This document shows, in pieces, positions 11,655 to 23,902 of a stretch of 64,000 bases of DNA. Origin of the DNA: Cercophora sp. LCS_1 (lineage: Eukaryota > Ascomycota > Sordariomycetes > Sordariales > Lasiosphaeriaceae). The notes below the pieces were generated by a model. That model worked only from the letters and a program-made list of their open reading frames with translations. It was not told the DNA's origin and searched no databases. How positions within the stretch are numbered: position 1 is the stretch's first letter; each line of letters begins with the position of its first letter. A program made the position numbers and the translations under genes. The stretch covers positions 62,001 to 126,000 of the forward strand of contig JAPZLL010000049.1 of NCBI GenBank assembly GCA_036250225.1, in the 5' to 3' direction.

Positions 11655-13957
11655 CTAGTATCGTGGTCCATTCCCTCTTTCAATATCCTGATTCCACCCG
11701 TTCCCGCCGCCATTGTCGTATCCCCCGCGCGGCCCGTTTCTTTGGCTATTAGAAGTAGGCGGTCGGTTGGGGTAGTCATCATAGTCCCCGTTGATTTGGG
11801 ACTGATCATGAGGCTGATTCCCAGGTCGGACATTTCTCTGGCTATTGGCGGTCGTTGGCCGGCCGAGGTAGTCGTTCCATTCCCCGTTGACCTGGGCTTG
11901 GTCATACGACTGATTCCCCGGCCGAACGTTCCTCTGGCTATTGGCAGTCGTCGGCCGATTGGGGTAGTCGTTCCATTCCCCACTGGCCTGTGACTGATGA
12001 TATGGCTGATTGCCAGGTCGCGCAGTTCTCTGGCTACTGGCCGTTGGAGGGCGTTGCAAGAAATCAAAGTCCCTGCTCCCTTGCGGCTCGTGGTATGGCT
12101 GGTTGCCCGGAGGGCCATTTCTCTGGCTATTGGCCGTCGGCGGGCGTTGCAGAAAATCAAAGTCTCTGCTCCCCTGGGGTTCGTGATACGGCCGCACTGG
12201 TGTCCTCATCGAGCCGATGCTACCGGCTTGTTGGTGTTGACCCTGCGGCGGTGCCGTCATGTTGCGTTGAGGAGGGAATGGTTGCGGAGGCCCTCGCGGA
12301 GGAAGTGGCCCTGTCGCACTCCGTACTGGGTACCCGCCGGGGCCCCGAGGCGAGAGCGGGTTGCTTCCATACGACATGTTTGAAGGCGCAGGGCTAGCAC
12401 GACCTCCAGGATAGTCGTCAAGCATGGCCCTGCTTTGACCTGGGCCTGGCCAACCGTTCCCATTCGGCCCCGGTCCTCTGTTACCTCCTGGAGGCGCTGT
12501 TGGCGATCGGATTGGCGCGGGAAACGCGGGCATATTGTCGCCAGCGTAGGTAGAAGGACTCCCAGAGTATCCGCCCACGAGGGTAGACCCGTTTGAGGGC
12601 ATCCGGTTGAGCTGGGGCCCAGGCCCGTAACTCCGGTTGGATGACACTGTCCCTGTCCTTGATGGCGGATAAGCGCCTGGTAACCCGCTTGGCGTAGGCA
12701 GTGAGGGAGCCGGCGACTCTGACCGGGTCGTTCCAATCTCGGCAGCACTATTGAGGAGTGGCGCTTTGCTCGAGTAGCTCGACATCGTTGCAATAGTCGG
12801 TGTGCGAGTTGGCACTGGGCGCTTTTGGCCGATGGCGTTGAGCTCATAGTCGCCTGGAGTGGTATCGATCGACATGAAGGTATCCGCCCTTTTGAGCGAG
12901 GGCATCTCGGGGAGCTTGTCATCGCCGACGCCGCCGACGTTCGGAATCGTTGGAAGGGAGGGCTGCATCGTCATCGGCCTGTCCTCACCGCTCTTCATTG
13001 CCGCCTTGAGTTCCGCCTTCCTCCTCTTCCGTTCGTCCTCCGCCATCGCCTTGTTGATCTTGACCGACACAATCTGCTTGAGACGCTTGTTGACCTTGCG
13101 CTCACAGAAGCCCGTAAGACCGCCATCGTCCCGAGGAATGTAGCTCCACAGGAAGAAGACGAAGAAAAGAGCGGCTATGAGGAGCGAGAGAAAGGCAAAG
13201 ACCCAGATAACAAGGGTGAAGAGCATGCCCGACAAGATAAGCGCCTGTCGGTAATCTTCCTCGGCAAGAATCTTGATCTTGTTGAAGAAGCTGCTGAGCG
13301 AGGACTCGAAATTGGACCCTTCGACACTCAGTTTAGTGTTATAAACCGAGTAGAGGGTGAGAGCGTTGACGACCTGGCGAGGTCCTGAGCAGATGAGGAC
13401 GCGAACCCAGGATTGGAAACTGAAGTAAGTGAAAAGAGCGATGATTTCGGCACCCTTTTTGCTCTTGGTTAGTTCCGCAAACACCAGGAAGCGCTTCCAG
13501 CCACGGCCACTGCCCATCCGGATACTCTCCAACCGGACGGCCAAGCTGTCGAGAAATGATTCTGCAACGCTTCCTCGCCGCATAATCTTCTGGGCCCGAA
13601 AGTGCTCGAAGCCGAGATTGATGAAGGACAAGATGATACAAATGGTGAAGATCCATTTGGAGATGTCGAAAGGGATGAGCTGGGTCGGCGCGATCTGACC
13701 GGACCACTTGTTGAAGGCTAACAGCTGGTAGGCAGTGAATGTATCGACGGCGTACACAGCCACTGAAAGGAAGAGCGAAAACCAGAGATACCCGTACGCA
13801 AAAGGCGTGAAGCAAGATGTCGACTTGAAGTCGCCGAGACTCTGTCGCAACGGTTAGCATTGGCAGCACGCCATCATCCCAGTATCCTCACAATGAAGTC
13901 CCATTTCTGCTCTGGATGAACCTCAACGTATTTTCGGCGATGGCTGAAGAAACCCAT
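11655..13957 (-). CDS. KCH-family (Kch1/Prm6-like) potassium transporter with repeat-rich tail
   Basis: Member of the fungal KCH family (Kch1/Prm6 in yeast), linked there to low-affinity K+ uptake and calcium signalling. Exon 1 is 13957-13892 (MGFFSHRRKYVEVHPEQKWD), the intron is 13842-13891, and exon 2 runs 13841-11655, giving 750 residues. Membrane segments are visible in the first 270 residues: YLWFSLFLSVAVYAVDTF, WIFTICIILSFINLGF, and the paired LILSGMLFTLVIWVFAFLSL and ALFFVFFLWSYI. Conserved FRAQKIMRRGSVAESFLDSL lies between them. A basic coiled region follows (MAEDERKRRKAEL), then a long Pro/Ser/Gly-rich cytosolic tail ending in five 31-32 residue repeats (listed separately). The tail is far longer than the transport core and is likely disordered. 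Confidence 0.85.
11721..12191 (-). repeat. Five tandem 31-32 codon repeats inside the KCH-like gene
   Basis: Each unit ends in a variant of NSQRNxxPGNQ. Units 1-2 share PYHEPQGSRDFDFLQRPPT. Units 3-5 are a second class with GEWNDY or GDYDDY in the centre and NRPTTANSQ after it. The unit is about 93-96 bp and the copies still resemble each other at DNA level, so the array arose by in-frame duplication. Confidence 0.9.
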
Positions 13958-15930
13958 GTTCGAAACTAATCACGCAGCGGTGATTCTGTCCCTTCGATAT
14001 AGAAATGACAACTCCGACGGATGGAGCGAAAGAATGGCGATCAGCACAAATCAATGTGCCGTCGGGGTATCGTTGAAATGAATGAACGAGGTCGGCGCTG
14101 TCCGGTCCCGCCGTCTGCACAAGTCGTTACCTCGCCCGCGATGGTGCCGACTGTGCTCTTGGTCGACGAAGGGGCCAAGTGCTCCTGGCTGGCGACGTTG
14201 TCGAGTTAAAGTCGCGGCGAGTGGAGAAGGAAAGGAAAGCGACGCCGACAGGCGATTGCGAAACGGACTTCGCGGTGGCCTGGGAGCCTGGTCGCGGCAA
14301 ACAGAGATGTCGTCCCCTATCGTTGCATGGCGAACACCAACTGGGATGTTTGGGTCGACCGTCGCGCCGTAGGGATGGCAAGGAAAGCGCCGTTCGAATT
14401 CGTCCGGCCCGTTGCTGGCGAGTCGTGATCAGGCCAGGCGCTGGGTGCTGCGACGAGCAAAGTTCCCAGGGTTCAGGCGGCGACAAGTCAAGATGTACGG
14501 GTGGGCCGCGTTCCCGGGTTTGATCGTCTGAGCAAACTCGCGCTGTCTGGTATCAGAAGGTCCGAAGCGGAAAGGATGAACCGCGTAAACCAAGGAGGGG
14601 CTTGGGCCTCAAGATCGGTCGCAGTCGGGGCGACAATTGATGTGGGTGGATAGACGCCGGGTCTGATATATCGCGTGGTGGTGAAGGAGTGTATGGAGGT
14701 TATCGACAGGCTGGGAAAATGAATGAATGGCAAGACGATAAGCGTCAAGAGGTCCACAGTCCGCGCATTTGGGTCAGAATGATGGAGGCGAGGATGAGAG
14801 AGGGAACCTGCGACAGAGGACGGGGAGTTCAGGGAGTCGCCAGAGAAGGGGCTCGCAGGGGGGACGCTGTTCCCCTCCCCGTCCCCCTGGCACTTCGATG
14901 CCTTCGATTGGCTGACAAGAGACAGGGGAGCTGAGGGGAGACGGCCCCGCGGTGCCGGCTCTACACGAAATTCGAAAACTTGTGTTAGCTGGGAGAGTTA
15001 TTTTGTAAGCCGTCGAGGCTAGCGCAGGCACCCCGTTGCATCAGCGCATCGACGGGTAGTGATTGGCCCATCTGGGACGAATCCCTGGAATTGCTCGGTG
15101 TGAAACAAGCCGCTAGCCACGGTTAGAAGGCGTTGAAACGCGGGACACCATTCCGCCCGAGGTTCAGCTCCCCCCCCGAGTCGTGAATTGGACAGAGTAT
15201 TCAACTTGAACGGCGTTTGACATGTTGACAGCTTGCCCTATCCCATACTGAGGCGTGATGTGTTGGTAAAGATGGTGCATTTTGAAGAGGAAATACGCCC
15301 ACCCTCAGCTTGGTATCATTATCGTGATTGCCCCGAGTATTATCGCCAACTTTTGCTTTAGAGTTTACATCGTGATCCTGGAACGTTGACAGTTCTCATC
15401 ATGTTGGCCATACATCCCACAACGAGCTGGGTAACGTCACCTCTTCTTTTACGTATTGAATCGTTACAAGCATTAATTACACCGCAGCATGTTGGGTTGG
15501 GTGAGCACTGTGACACCATTCTTCTGTTCTGAATACTCGTCACTTAGTGAGTACCAATGACCATACTATTTTTTGTCCCCTGCAGACATGTAAAAAGCTG
15601 GATAATCTTCATTTTCACAGTGGCGCATGGGCTGCACGACAAGTGGTCGAGGAACTGTTCTTAGTAGCCGCCCCTTTCCCATTACCCGGTGTTCGCCTGT
15701 CTATTTCTAGCCACACACAAACCCAACACCAGACACAACGCTACACTGCAGATGATCAACCGATTATCGAACGCTGACCACCTCCCAATTCTCCGAAATG
15801 CCCAACGCTAACGTATCCCACAACCGCGCGCTTCAGCGAGGCAAACACCTGGCTCTATTCCGACGATCCTTCTATTCCAAGCTACCCAAATCCAAACATC
15901 ACCAAATCCCACATCACCACGCACACACCC
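13958..15930. other. Intergenic region, no gene supported
   Basis: About 2 kb upstream of the KCH-like gene. It has purine-rich and C-rich patches (about 14780-14950) and an AT-richer part (15200-15560). No frame shows a domain. It probably holds the KCH-like promoter and leader and the 3' UTR of the histidine phosphatase gene. Confidence 0.5.
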
Positions 15931-16692
15931 TCACTGCTGTTCTCCCCCAAACTCCTCCCTAATCCTTTCCCCGACCGCAGCCCTCAACTCCATCTGCTCC
16001 GTCTCCGTCAACCCCGTCGTACTCCCCCTCCTGCCCCTCCAACTGCTCTTCGTCTCCCTCAACCTAGCCTCCCCATCATCCTCACTCACAAACTCATACA
16101 TCCTCCATTCGGTATTCGCCCAGCCCGTCCCCTTCTCAAACGTCATACCATCCCAATCCTGCGTCAAAAAGTGCAAAAACCCACCATGCGTCACCACCAC
16201 AATGTGGGCATCCGTCCCCTCTTGAGTGACCTCCTTCCCCAGCTCCCGTAGCCAATTTCTCGCCTCCCTAGCGCGTACCTCTAAATTCCCCATCTCGGGC
16301 GCCCACTTACTCCCCGAGCTCTTATCGTTCCACCCCTCGCTCACGCGACTGAGATCAACCGTCCCGGCTGGGTCGAACTCGGCGTGGAGCTTCTCCGGGG
16401 CGGTGCCGACGTCGCAGGGTAGGTTGGACACTTCCTGGACTTCGGGGAGGGCGACGACTTTTTTGCCGGCCTCGACAGCGGGTGCGAATGAGAGGAGACA
16501 GGTGTAGAGGGTGCGTCGCATGGGCGATGCAACGAGGTGGGTGATTTGGTCATGATGCGGAAAGAGACGGCATAGCTCTGCGCATTGGTGTTTGCCTAGG
16601 GGGGTGAGGTCCGGGTCGGGGAGCTGGTGGTTCTCGGCGCGGAGATTGTGGAAGCCCTGCGCGTGGCGGACGAGGTGGATGTAGGTTGTCAT
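15931..16692 (-). CDS. Histidine phosphatase superfamily (phosphoglycerate-mutase-like) protein
   Basis: Intronless, 253 residues. The N-terminal IHLVRHAQGFHN carries the catalytic RHG-type motif (here RHA) with the nucleophilic histidine. LTPLGKHQCAEL and LVASPMRRTLYTCLL supply the second phosphate-binding arginine. IVVVTHGGFLHFLTQD supplies the second catalytic histidine. This layout fits the fungal phosphoglycerate-mutase-like phosphatases related to yeast Pmu1/Ykr043c rather than the glycolytic dPGM, which is longer in the insert region and lacks FHN. The substrate cannot be read from sequence. No targeting signal is visible. Confidence 0.88.
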   Translation of the reverse strand: MTTYIHLVRHAQGFHNLRAENHQLPDPDLTPLGKHQCAELCRLFPHHDQITHLVASPMRRTLYTCLLSFAPAVEAGKKVVALPEVQEVSNLPCDVGTAPEKLHAEFDPAGTVDLSRVSEGWNDKSSGSKWAPEMGNLEVRAREARNWLRELGKEVTQEGTDAHIVVVTHGGFLHFLTQDWDGMTFEKGTGWANTEWRMYEFVSEDDGEARLRETKSSWRGRRGSTTGLTETEQMELRAAVGERIREEFGGEQQ

Positions 16693-17161
16693 TTTTGTCT
16701 AGTGGTGGGAATGGGGATGGGACTAGGGGTTAGGAGGTGTGAATAGACAGTAGATGGGCTATGTGTTGAGGTAGGGTGAGTGAGCAAAGGAGAGTGATGA
16801 TGACTCTTTCGTGGCTGATGCCCGAGATTCGGGCTCCGCTGTAAACAGTAATGCCGGGTCGGATGTGCAACCCGACGTCACTTGCGGAGCATCCTGTTTT
16901 GTCAGTTATGCTCCACCCGTGACCAAATCGGCGTTAGGCAGCTGGCCGCTGGGTGCATAACAAGGACACTCTCATTCGCCACCGTCTACATACATGGTAC
17001 AGATGCCAACTGGTCCATCGAATCTGTGTTGATGCTGTCTTGCCAAACGCCAAACCAGACCCGTGAAAGTGCTAGTCAAAAACGCAGTTCCCGTTGTGAT
17101 CATGCATACCTACAAACTTACGCCGCCGTCCTGCCAGGCACTACTACCATAGCGCGTTTCT

Positions 17162-19556
17162 TCAAAGATCAATCAAGCTCTCTTCCACAACCGGCTGCTT
17201 TGGTGCATGCTGTGGTGCCGAGGGGAAGTTTGTCTCCTGCGTATAGCCAGTATATGCTGCGGTCGGAGGAGCCGCTTGCCAGACAGGTGGGAGTGCTGTC
17301 TGCTGGGCAGCGGGGTGTTGCCAGTAAGGCTGCTGGGCCTGTGGCGGTGCCTGGTGAGCCTGCGGCGGCTGTGATGGTTGAACTGTGACTGAAGCCGGTG
17401 TTTGTGGAAGAGAGGGCTGGTACGGGTGCATTGACTGCGTCAGACTGGGGTACGGCGAGGCTTGCACGTCACGCGTCCCGCTATTCCCCTGTGGTGTCTG
17501 CTGAGCTGTTTGCGCTTGCTGTTGAGGATTAAAGTAGAAGGACGCATTTGGGTCTGTGGTTGGTGTTGCGCCGGCTGGCTCGGCTAGGCCTGGTGTGGGT
17601 GTCGGCTGCGACGGAGTGCTCTGAGGAGGAGCAGGCTCGCTGGGGACATAGCCAGACTGCGGCGTATACTGTGGTGCCTGAGCAGGGGGTGCGCTGCCCC
17701 AGCTCCCTGTCCGTTGTGGGTGCTGTTGTGGAGCGTACTGTCCACCAGGTTGCCCGACAAGGGATGCCCGCTTGTCGTAGCCGGCATACTGATGATGGGG
17801 TGATGCATTTGCGTATGGTACATGTGCGGATTGAGGCGCATATTCTGGCCCTCGCTCGTTCCCGGTGTAAAAGTTCTCTGCGGGCCCCGTCGCGCTCGAG
17901 GCGTTGGGCAACGGCGAATATGGGCCGGTGTGCTGAGCTGGGACGGGAAGACTGTAGCCGCCGATGATATGCTGGCTATAGGCTTTTGATAGCCTCTCCT
18001 CAAGCATGCGGTCATAGTATCGCACGACGGTGGATAGCTTGGCGTGAAGATCAAGCAGGGTGTCTGGAAAAGTTAGACAACCAACAGGAAGAAAAGGTAG
18101 AAGCTCACGTACCATGTTTGCTCATTGTCTCACCGTATGTGCGGGCTAGTTTTGGGCGCAGAGCCCCGATGCTGTCATAAAGCTCCTGGATCTGCGGCTC
18201 GCGCAAAATCGTCCCAGGCGGTTGTGTCTGCAGACGGTCAACCAGCGTGGAGAAGAGGTTGATGTTCTCCGCCTCAACCGCCGTGAGCTCATAGTCATTC
18301 TTGGGGAGACTGAAGTTGGCAGGCGAGGATGAGGACCCGACGTTGGCGGTTTGCTCTTTGAGCACTGCGGCATGCTTCTTCTTTTGCTCTTCCATGTCTG
18401 CTAAAGACGCCGCGATGGCAGCTTTCAGATCCTCATCCTCATCCTCGGCCGTCTTGGAGCTCGAGTGACCATTGACCTTGGTTGGGGGGCTGCTGACAGG
18501 AGGAACGACGTAGCCCTTTGAATGGCTGCGGACCTCCTCCAAGCTCATGGCCAGCGCCCTCTTCAGGTCTTCGTCGAAGCCGTCATCAACACGGGCGCTT
18601 CGGGGCTGCATCGACGTCGTTCCCCGCGACTTGGGGAAAGACGGATACGAAGGTGGACGGTCATTTCCGCCGTCTCCTGGTCCCTTGGGCCACTTGTCGT
18701 TGAGTTTCGCATAACAACCGTCATCCACTCGGACGGCTTGGAGAATGCCGAGGTGAGGCAAGGGCAAAGTCTTGCTCGAGCACTGCTGATCGAAACAGTT
18801 TCCGCAGTTCCGACAGTGGTGCTTCCGGTTGGTGAACGTAAACGCGGTACGGCATCTCATACACACATCGGAATCCACCCATTCCGGAGGCTGCAAGAAG
18901 GTCAGCTGCGTGCGCACTTCACTGCCGTCAGATTACGTACCGCACTGCTGTCGATCATGCTGCTGGCGACGTTGGTGCGGGGAGGGAACTGGAACCCTTC
19001 CCGCTGAAGAGTCTTGTACACCTCTCCCATATACGACAAGTCGTAGCGCCCCTCACTAGCCATGGCCCATGATTGTATCAACTCGAGGATTTTGGCACGG
19101 ACATCGGCGTTCACTGCGGCGGGCCCGACAGCTTTGAGCAGCGACACCATGCTCTCCATGAACTCTCGCGAGGCAATCTCGGCCAGGAAATGGGAGCCTC
19201 CATTCTTTACGCAAGTATCTGTGAGCTGCGCGGGTCAGCGTTTCCTCCTCGTGGCGATGATGAGGCGAAGCCCTACATTCAGCGCGCTGAGTTGTGTGTT
19301 GGGGTTTGTGTGGTTGATGCGCTTCTTGAGGGAGCGCATCGCCTCCTTGGGCTGCACCGTCTTGGAGCGAATGACATCGGAGATTTCTAGATTCAGTGCG
19401 ATATCCTCCCTGTATATACACGCCGATGGTCAGAAGGGGGATGGTTCGATGCGGGGCATCCTCATGGACAGGGGATTCGTACAGGCTACTGCTCGTCGCT
19501 TTCTCGATCTGTTCGTCTAGGGCATTGTTAGGCCCGGAAGACCACCAGCTCATCAT
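17162..19556 (-). CDS. VPS27: Vps27, ESCRT-0 component (VHS, FYVE, UIM)
   Basis: Recruits ubiquitinated cargo and ESCRT-I to endosomes. Five exons are predicted: 19556-19483, 19409-19277, 19225-18941, 18890-18113 and 18063-17162, giving 723 residues. The VHS domain fills residues 1-150 (EDIALNLEISDVIRSK, HFLAEIASREFMESM). The FYVE finger follows (WVDSDVCMRC, RKHHCRNCG). Two ubiquitin-interacting motifs are present: DEDLKRALAMSLEE and DEDLKAAIAASLAD. A GAT-like helical region (NLFSTLVDRL, DTLLDLHAKLSTVVRYYDR) precedes a long Gln/Pro/Ala-rich tail. The protein ends ESLIDL, a clathrin-box-like motif as in yeast Vps27. The FYVE C-terminal RVC motif reads RVDDGC, so one zinc-ligand Cys appears replaced (see findings). 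The donor of intron 1 (19482) is the least certain junction. Confidence 0.92.
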
Positions 19557-20903
19557 AGTGAAGGCTGTGCTGGTAGAGCGCGCAAAACAGAAGAAGATCG
19601 TAACCAGCAACGGCGGACGGGCGATGATGGAAGCTCGGTTACGCGGGTGGCGGGGGCGACAAGAACAAGCGCGCAAGTCGTTATCTTGCTGGAACCTAGA
19701 CTGCCCTGGTGAAGCGCTGAAGGATGAGGGAGCTGCGCTACGGAAGTTCGTCGGGAATGAGATAGAAAACTCGGAATGGGGTCAGGACTAAGTTTGATGG
19801 TCTGCCTGCAACAGCAGTGACGGATTACGTATGGAGCACTCGCTGACGACGGGAGCACCCATGCGTGGGCCTGCCTGCTGGTAGCTCCATGCTCAGCCGC
19901 GCCAAGACGCGCAACCTTCCTGGAGGCGGTTTCGATAACCGCAGCCGAGTGGGTCACCAGTATATCAAGTCACTTGACCAGCATCGACTCGTCTTTAAAA
20001 CCTAGAGAATCTTGTAACTCCAACATAACAGCTAACAGATGAATATTGATAAGGCTGCAGGCTCTCGGCTACAATTTCTCCAAGTTTTGAGCGTGTGAGC
20101 GCCTAATATGCCAGTAGCTCGAATGCCAATCTACATGGCTGTCATTGCACGCAGTATCTTACCTACGTACCAGACCAAGACAATAGCAAAAAAAAGAACT
20201 GCCTACTGCAAGCCCATTCTAATAACATATATAGAGATCGAGCCAACGCCTGTATCGAAGTGGAAACAGCTGGTCTATAATGTAGAAAGGCTCCTTTAGG
20301 CGTGTAGGAAGAGCTGGGTGGACCTCCTGTCTCTCAGCACCACAATCAAATTGTCTTTGACCATACCTAGTGCGCATTTCTACGTAGTCTTTATTCCTGG
20401 TGCGTCCTCCGGAAGCAGCAACTCTGTCAACAGTGACAGGGCGCTGTCCGTCGTGGGTTGGTTCTCCCAAGGAAGGTGGCTTGGTGGGGCTCGGCTGGCA
20501 GCGAAGAAGCGTCAGCGGGACGACATGGATTCGATCCGCATCCGTTCAAGCTTCCCGGCGGCAACGCAGAGAACATAGAAAAGCTGCACAAAGAAACAAC
20601 TCCTCGACAAACAACAAAGCTCTCGACCTCCGGGTGCGAGGGCTAGAAAACAGTCTCGTCTGCCACCCATGCCGTCGTTTCTGCTGCAGCCGCATCTAGT
20701 TGTCGCCGAGTCCAACATCGCCCGCCTCCCGCAGTCGCATCTGCATCTCCATTACCGACCTTCGAACCCATTTCGACCAGCACGGCGAAGAGAGTCTGCG
20801 AAGCGAAGCGCAACACGCCGGAAAACCACCGCGACCTTCAGGGACATGACCAGGCCGTAGGGCGCAACACTCGACCACTTAGTTTCCCTCCGACCCGCCC
20901 ACC
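19557..20903. promoter_or_regulatory. Shared divergent promoter region of VPS27 and the DOA4-like gene
   Basis: 1,347 bp between the two start codons, with no supported gene. It includes an AT-rich segment (about 19990-20300) with A-runs, and a C/A-rich leader before 20904. Confidence 0.55.
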
Positions 20904-23902
20904 ATGACTGGCCCGACCACCTTGCTGAACATGGCGGGCCCGACTCCTACTCCCAGTGCATTTGCCCCGGGACCCGGCGGGCAGAATGGCAGCCAAAAGG
21001 CCGGCAAGAAGCCACTTCCGCACATCGACGACATCGTCAACGTCACCCCCGAACTCGACCCCCACGCCCCCATCGACAAGGTGCTCCAGAGTGCTGAAAC
21101 ATACCTGAACCAGGCCGAAGCCTGCAAGAACTTCGGGAAGCTCGACTGGGCCCTGAGAGATTACATATGCGCTCACGTTGTCGTTGTGGATACGATCAAG
21201 AAAAACAAGGACTGGGTGTCATTACGGGACCACCATGCCCAGTACGCTCGGTATCAGAACCTTGTGAAGCGGATTATGGCCCTGGATACCGATTTCGCAC
21301 GCATCAAGACGGACATCAAAGCAGACAATGTGAGGAGCGGGGTTCAGCCTACCATCAGTCGCCCAACACCAAACGGGACACTTCCTTTGGCCCAGGGTCC
21401 GGCAGAGAATAGTGCTGGTACGTCCAAGGCGAAACCCCCGGTACACCCCAAACCGCAGGCGCTTCACGGCAATACCTTGGCTTCCCCAACGAAGGCGGCC
21501 GATGACCTCGCCCAACGCTTCGCGAAGCTACGGGCGGCCCCGATAAACGTTGGACAGGACCCTCGGATCGTCACTCGACCCCTTGTTCCGCAAAAGAATG
21601 CTGGTTACAACTTCACGCCGGCTCAACAGCAGCCGGCGGCGGCCAGTGGTGCTAGCAGCAGCATGCCGAGGGTCCCTGAGGCAATATACAATCCTCCAAG
21701 AGGTACTGTTTCGAGCGAAGCGGCCAAGTTGCCGTCCAGTGCCCCTCGTGCTCTGTTCACAAGGACGAATTCGGCGTCCTCAATCCCCAGCACTAACAAG
21801 ATCGTCGAGACAAGCCCGTCCGAAGAGTACTTTGTCCCTGCGCAATCCTTCGGGGGGGGTCCGCCCGCGAAGCGCGTCAAGTACGCGGTCTCAGGAACGA
21901 GGACGATCTCGGTTCAAGAGCTTGTGATGCACATGAATGCTGCGCGCCAGGGCAAGGACATAAGCATCCTCATCATAGACATCCGGAGCCGCGAACTCTT
22001 CGACCGGGGCCACATCAAGTCCCCGGCCACGGTATGCCTGGAGGCCGAGGTCCTGAGGAGGAAGGACATCTCGGCAGCCCAAATTTCCGACAGCATGGTG
22101 CTTAGTCCAGCGTCGGAGCAGCTCCTCTTTGAGAAACGGCTCGAGTTTGATATGCTTGTGGTTTACGACCAACACTCGTTTACCATCCCATCAACGCCAA
22201 CCACGCCCGACGAACAGGCAGTCTATGGCATTTTCAACGCCCTTTTGAAGTACGACTTCTACTCTGGCGGGCGAAAACCAACCCCGGTGAAGCTGCTCCA
22301 AGGCGGGTATTCGGCGTGGACAGGTCTTGTTGGCCGGGAGGCCACCGAGACATCCTCCTCCTTCCCCAGGAGGACGTACACGACCCCTATTGCCCCCGTT
22401 GGGAGGTCTTTCTTGAACAAGCCTAAGTCATACGTCGTGCCGCCTCTCACTGACGCCAACGAGATCAAGAAGTTTGAGGAAGCCGTTGTGAGAATGGCAA
22501 GGTCAAAAGACGAGTTCCTTCGTGGTTCCTCGTCCCGGACGCCAGAATCTATGGTTGACACGCCCGCCCCTAGCGGCACAGCCGCTAGAGCAACAGCTTT
22601 TACGTTTTCGGGACCGCCCGCGCTTCCGCCGCCAATTCACCATCGTGCGAGTCACAGTGGTCTCCCAGACGCTCATCCCTCGTCCCTCCTCGCAAAGAGG
22701 GTGACAGGGGCCACGCACAACAGAAGGTACCGAACAGGGCTTCACAACCCAACCCGCACAACATGTTTTGCAAACAGCTCACTACAGGCCATGTTTGCAA
22801 CGAAGGGGTTTGCCGAGGACCTTTGGAGTCAACAATGGGAGAAACATTTTCGAAACCCGCCACGGAAGCAGACTGAGGGGGCCAATAACCCACAGCTGCT
22901 CACCAGGCTGCTAGGGAGCTTCTTTTCCATGATGAACCTAGGGACGCAGCAATCTATCCATATCGGTTCACTCGGGGTGCGTACTAAGCCTGTCTCTTGC
23001 TGAGCTCCTACTGATGACCGTCACAGGACTATATTTACCAAATACACCGGAAAACTCAAACAGGTGGCAACGTGGATACCTTTTTTGGCGGTGACCAGCA
23101 GGATGCGCAGGAATTCTTCACGTTTATCCTTTCGAATATTCATGACGAGACAAATATGCGCCGAGACAAGGTTGCGTTGATTAAGTCCGGTGACTACCAC
23201 GGCGACTACAATATCGCCAATGCCATCAGTTTCTGGGAAAAGTATTCAGAGACTTCTTCCTCGCTCATCGACAAATATTTCCGGCATTCAAAGGCGAACT
23301 TTTTCCGTTGTGAGACCTGCAAAACCACAACCTACCACTTCGATATACATGATTTCCACTTCCTCTACCCGCAGGGGAAGGGCGACACGAGGATTGCGGA
23401 GCTCATGCAACAAGGATCGAAAGAGGAGGAAGTCGACTATCGATGCGAGAAATGTAAGAGCAAGCGGATAAAGAGTGCCAAGTTGGCTCGCCCGTCCGAC
23501 CGCTATTTGTTTTGCCTCAGTCGGTTTTTGCATGGTCCGAGCGGCGCGAAGAGCGACACCAGGGTGCAATGGGAGATCAATGGGTTCAACATGGCGCCAC
23601 ATCTCGCCAAAGCCAAGAAAGAGGGAGAGGAACCGGCGACATTTGCTGAGCCCATGATATACGACTGCTACGCCGTCATCATGCATCACGGCACTACGAT
23701 CCGCAGCGGGCATTACACTGCATTTGTCCGTGATGATTACGACAAGGACAAATGGTATCACATGTCCGATGCGACGGTCCAGCCGATCACGATCGATACC
23801 GGGACCGGGAAGACCGGCTATAGCTGGGCACCCAATATATTCGGATGGCCTGAGGACTCCGTCACGCCTTACCTGGTGTTTTACAAGCGACGGGACACAT
23901 GA
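20904..23902 (+). CDS. DOA4: Doa4/Ubp4-type ubiquitin carboxyl-terminal hydrolase
   Basis: Deubiquitinase of the endosomal/ESCRT-III branch. Exons are 20904-22976 and 23027-23902 (intron 50 nt, phase 0), giving 982 residues. ATG 20931 is an alternative start. The order is an N-terminal USP8-dimerisation/MIT-like helical domain (about 40-150), a disordered linker, and a rhodanese-like domain (about 335-475: LIIDIRSRELFDRGHI; loop VVYDQHS without a catalytic Cys). The USP domain runs from about 610: Cys box GLHNPTRTTCFANSSLQ (Cys621), QQDAQEFF, zinc-ribbon pairs CETC and CEKC, and His box SGHYTAFVRDD with WYHMSDATV. The rhodanese plus USP layout is that of yeast Doa4 and human USP8. The Cys box is one residue longer than usual and lacks the GN pair (see findings). 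Confidence 0.88.
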
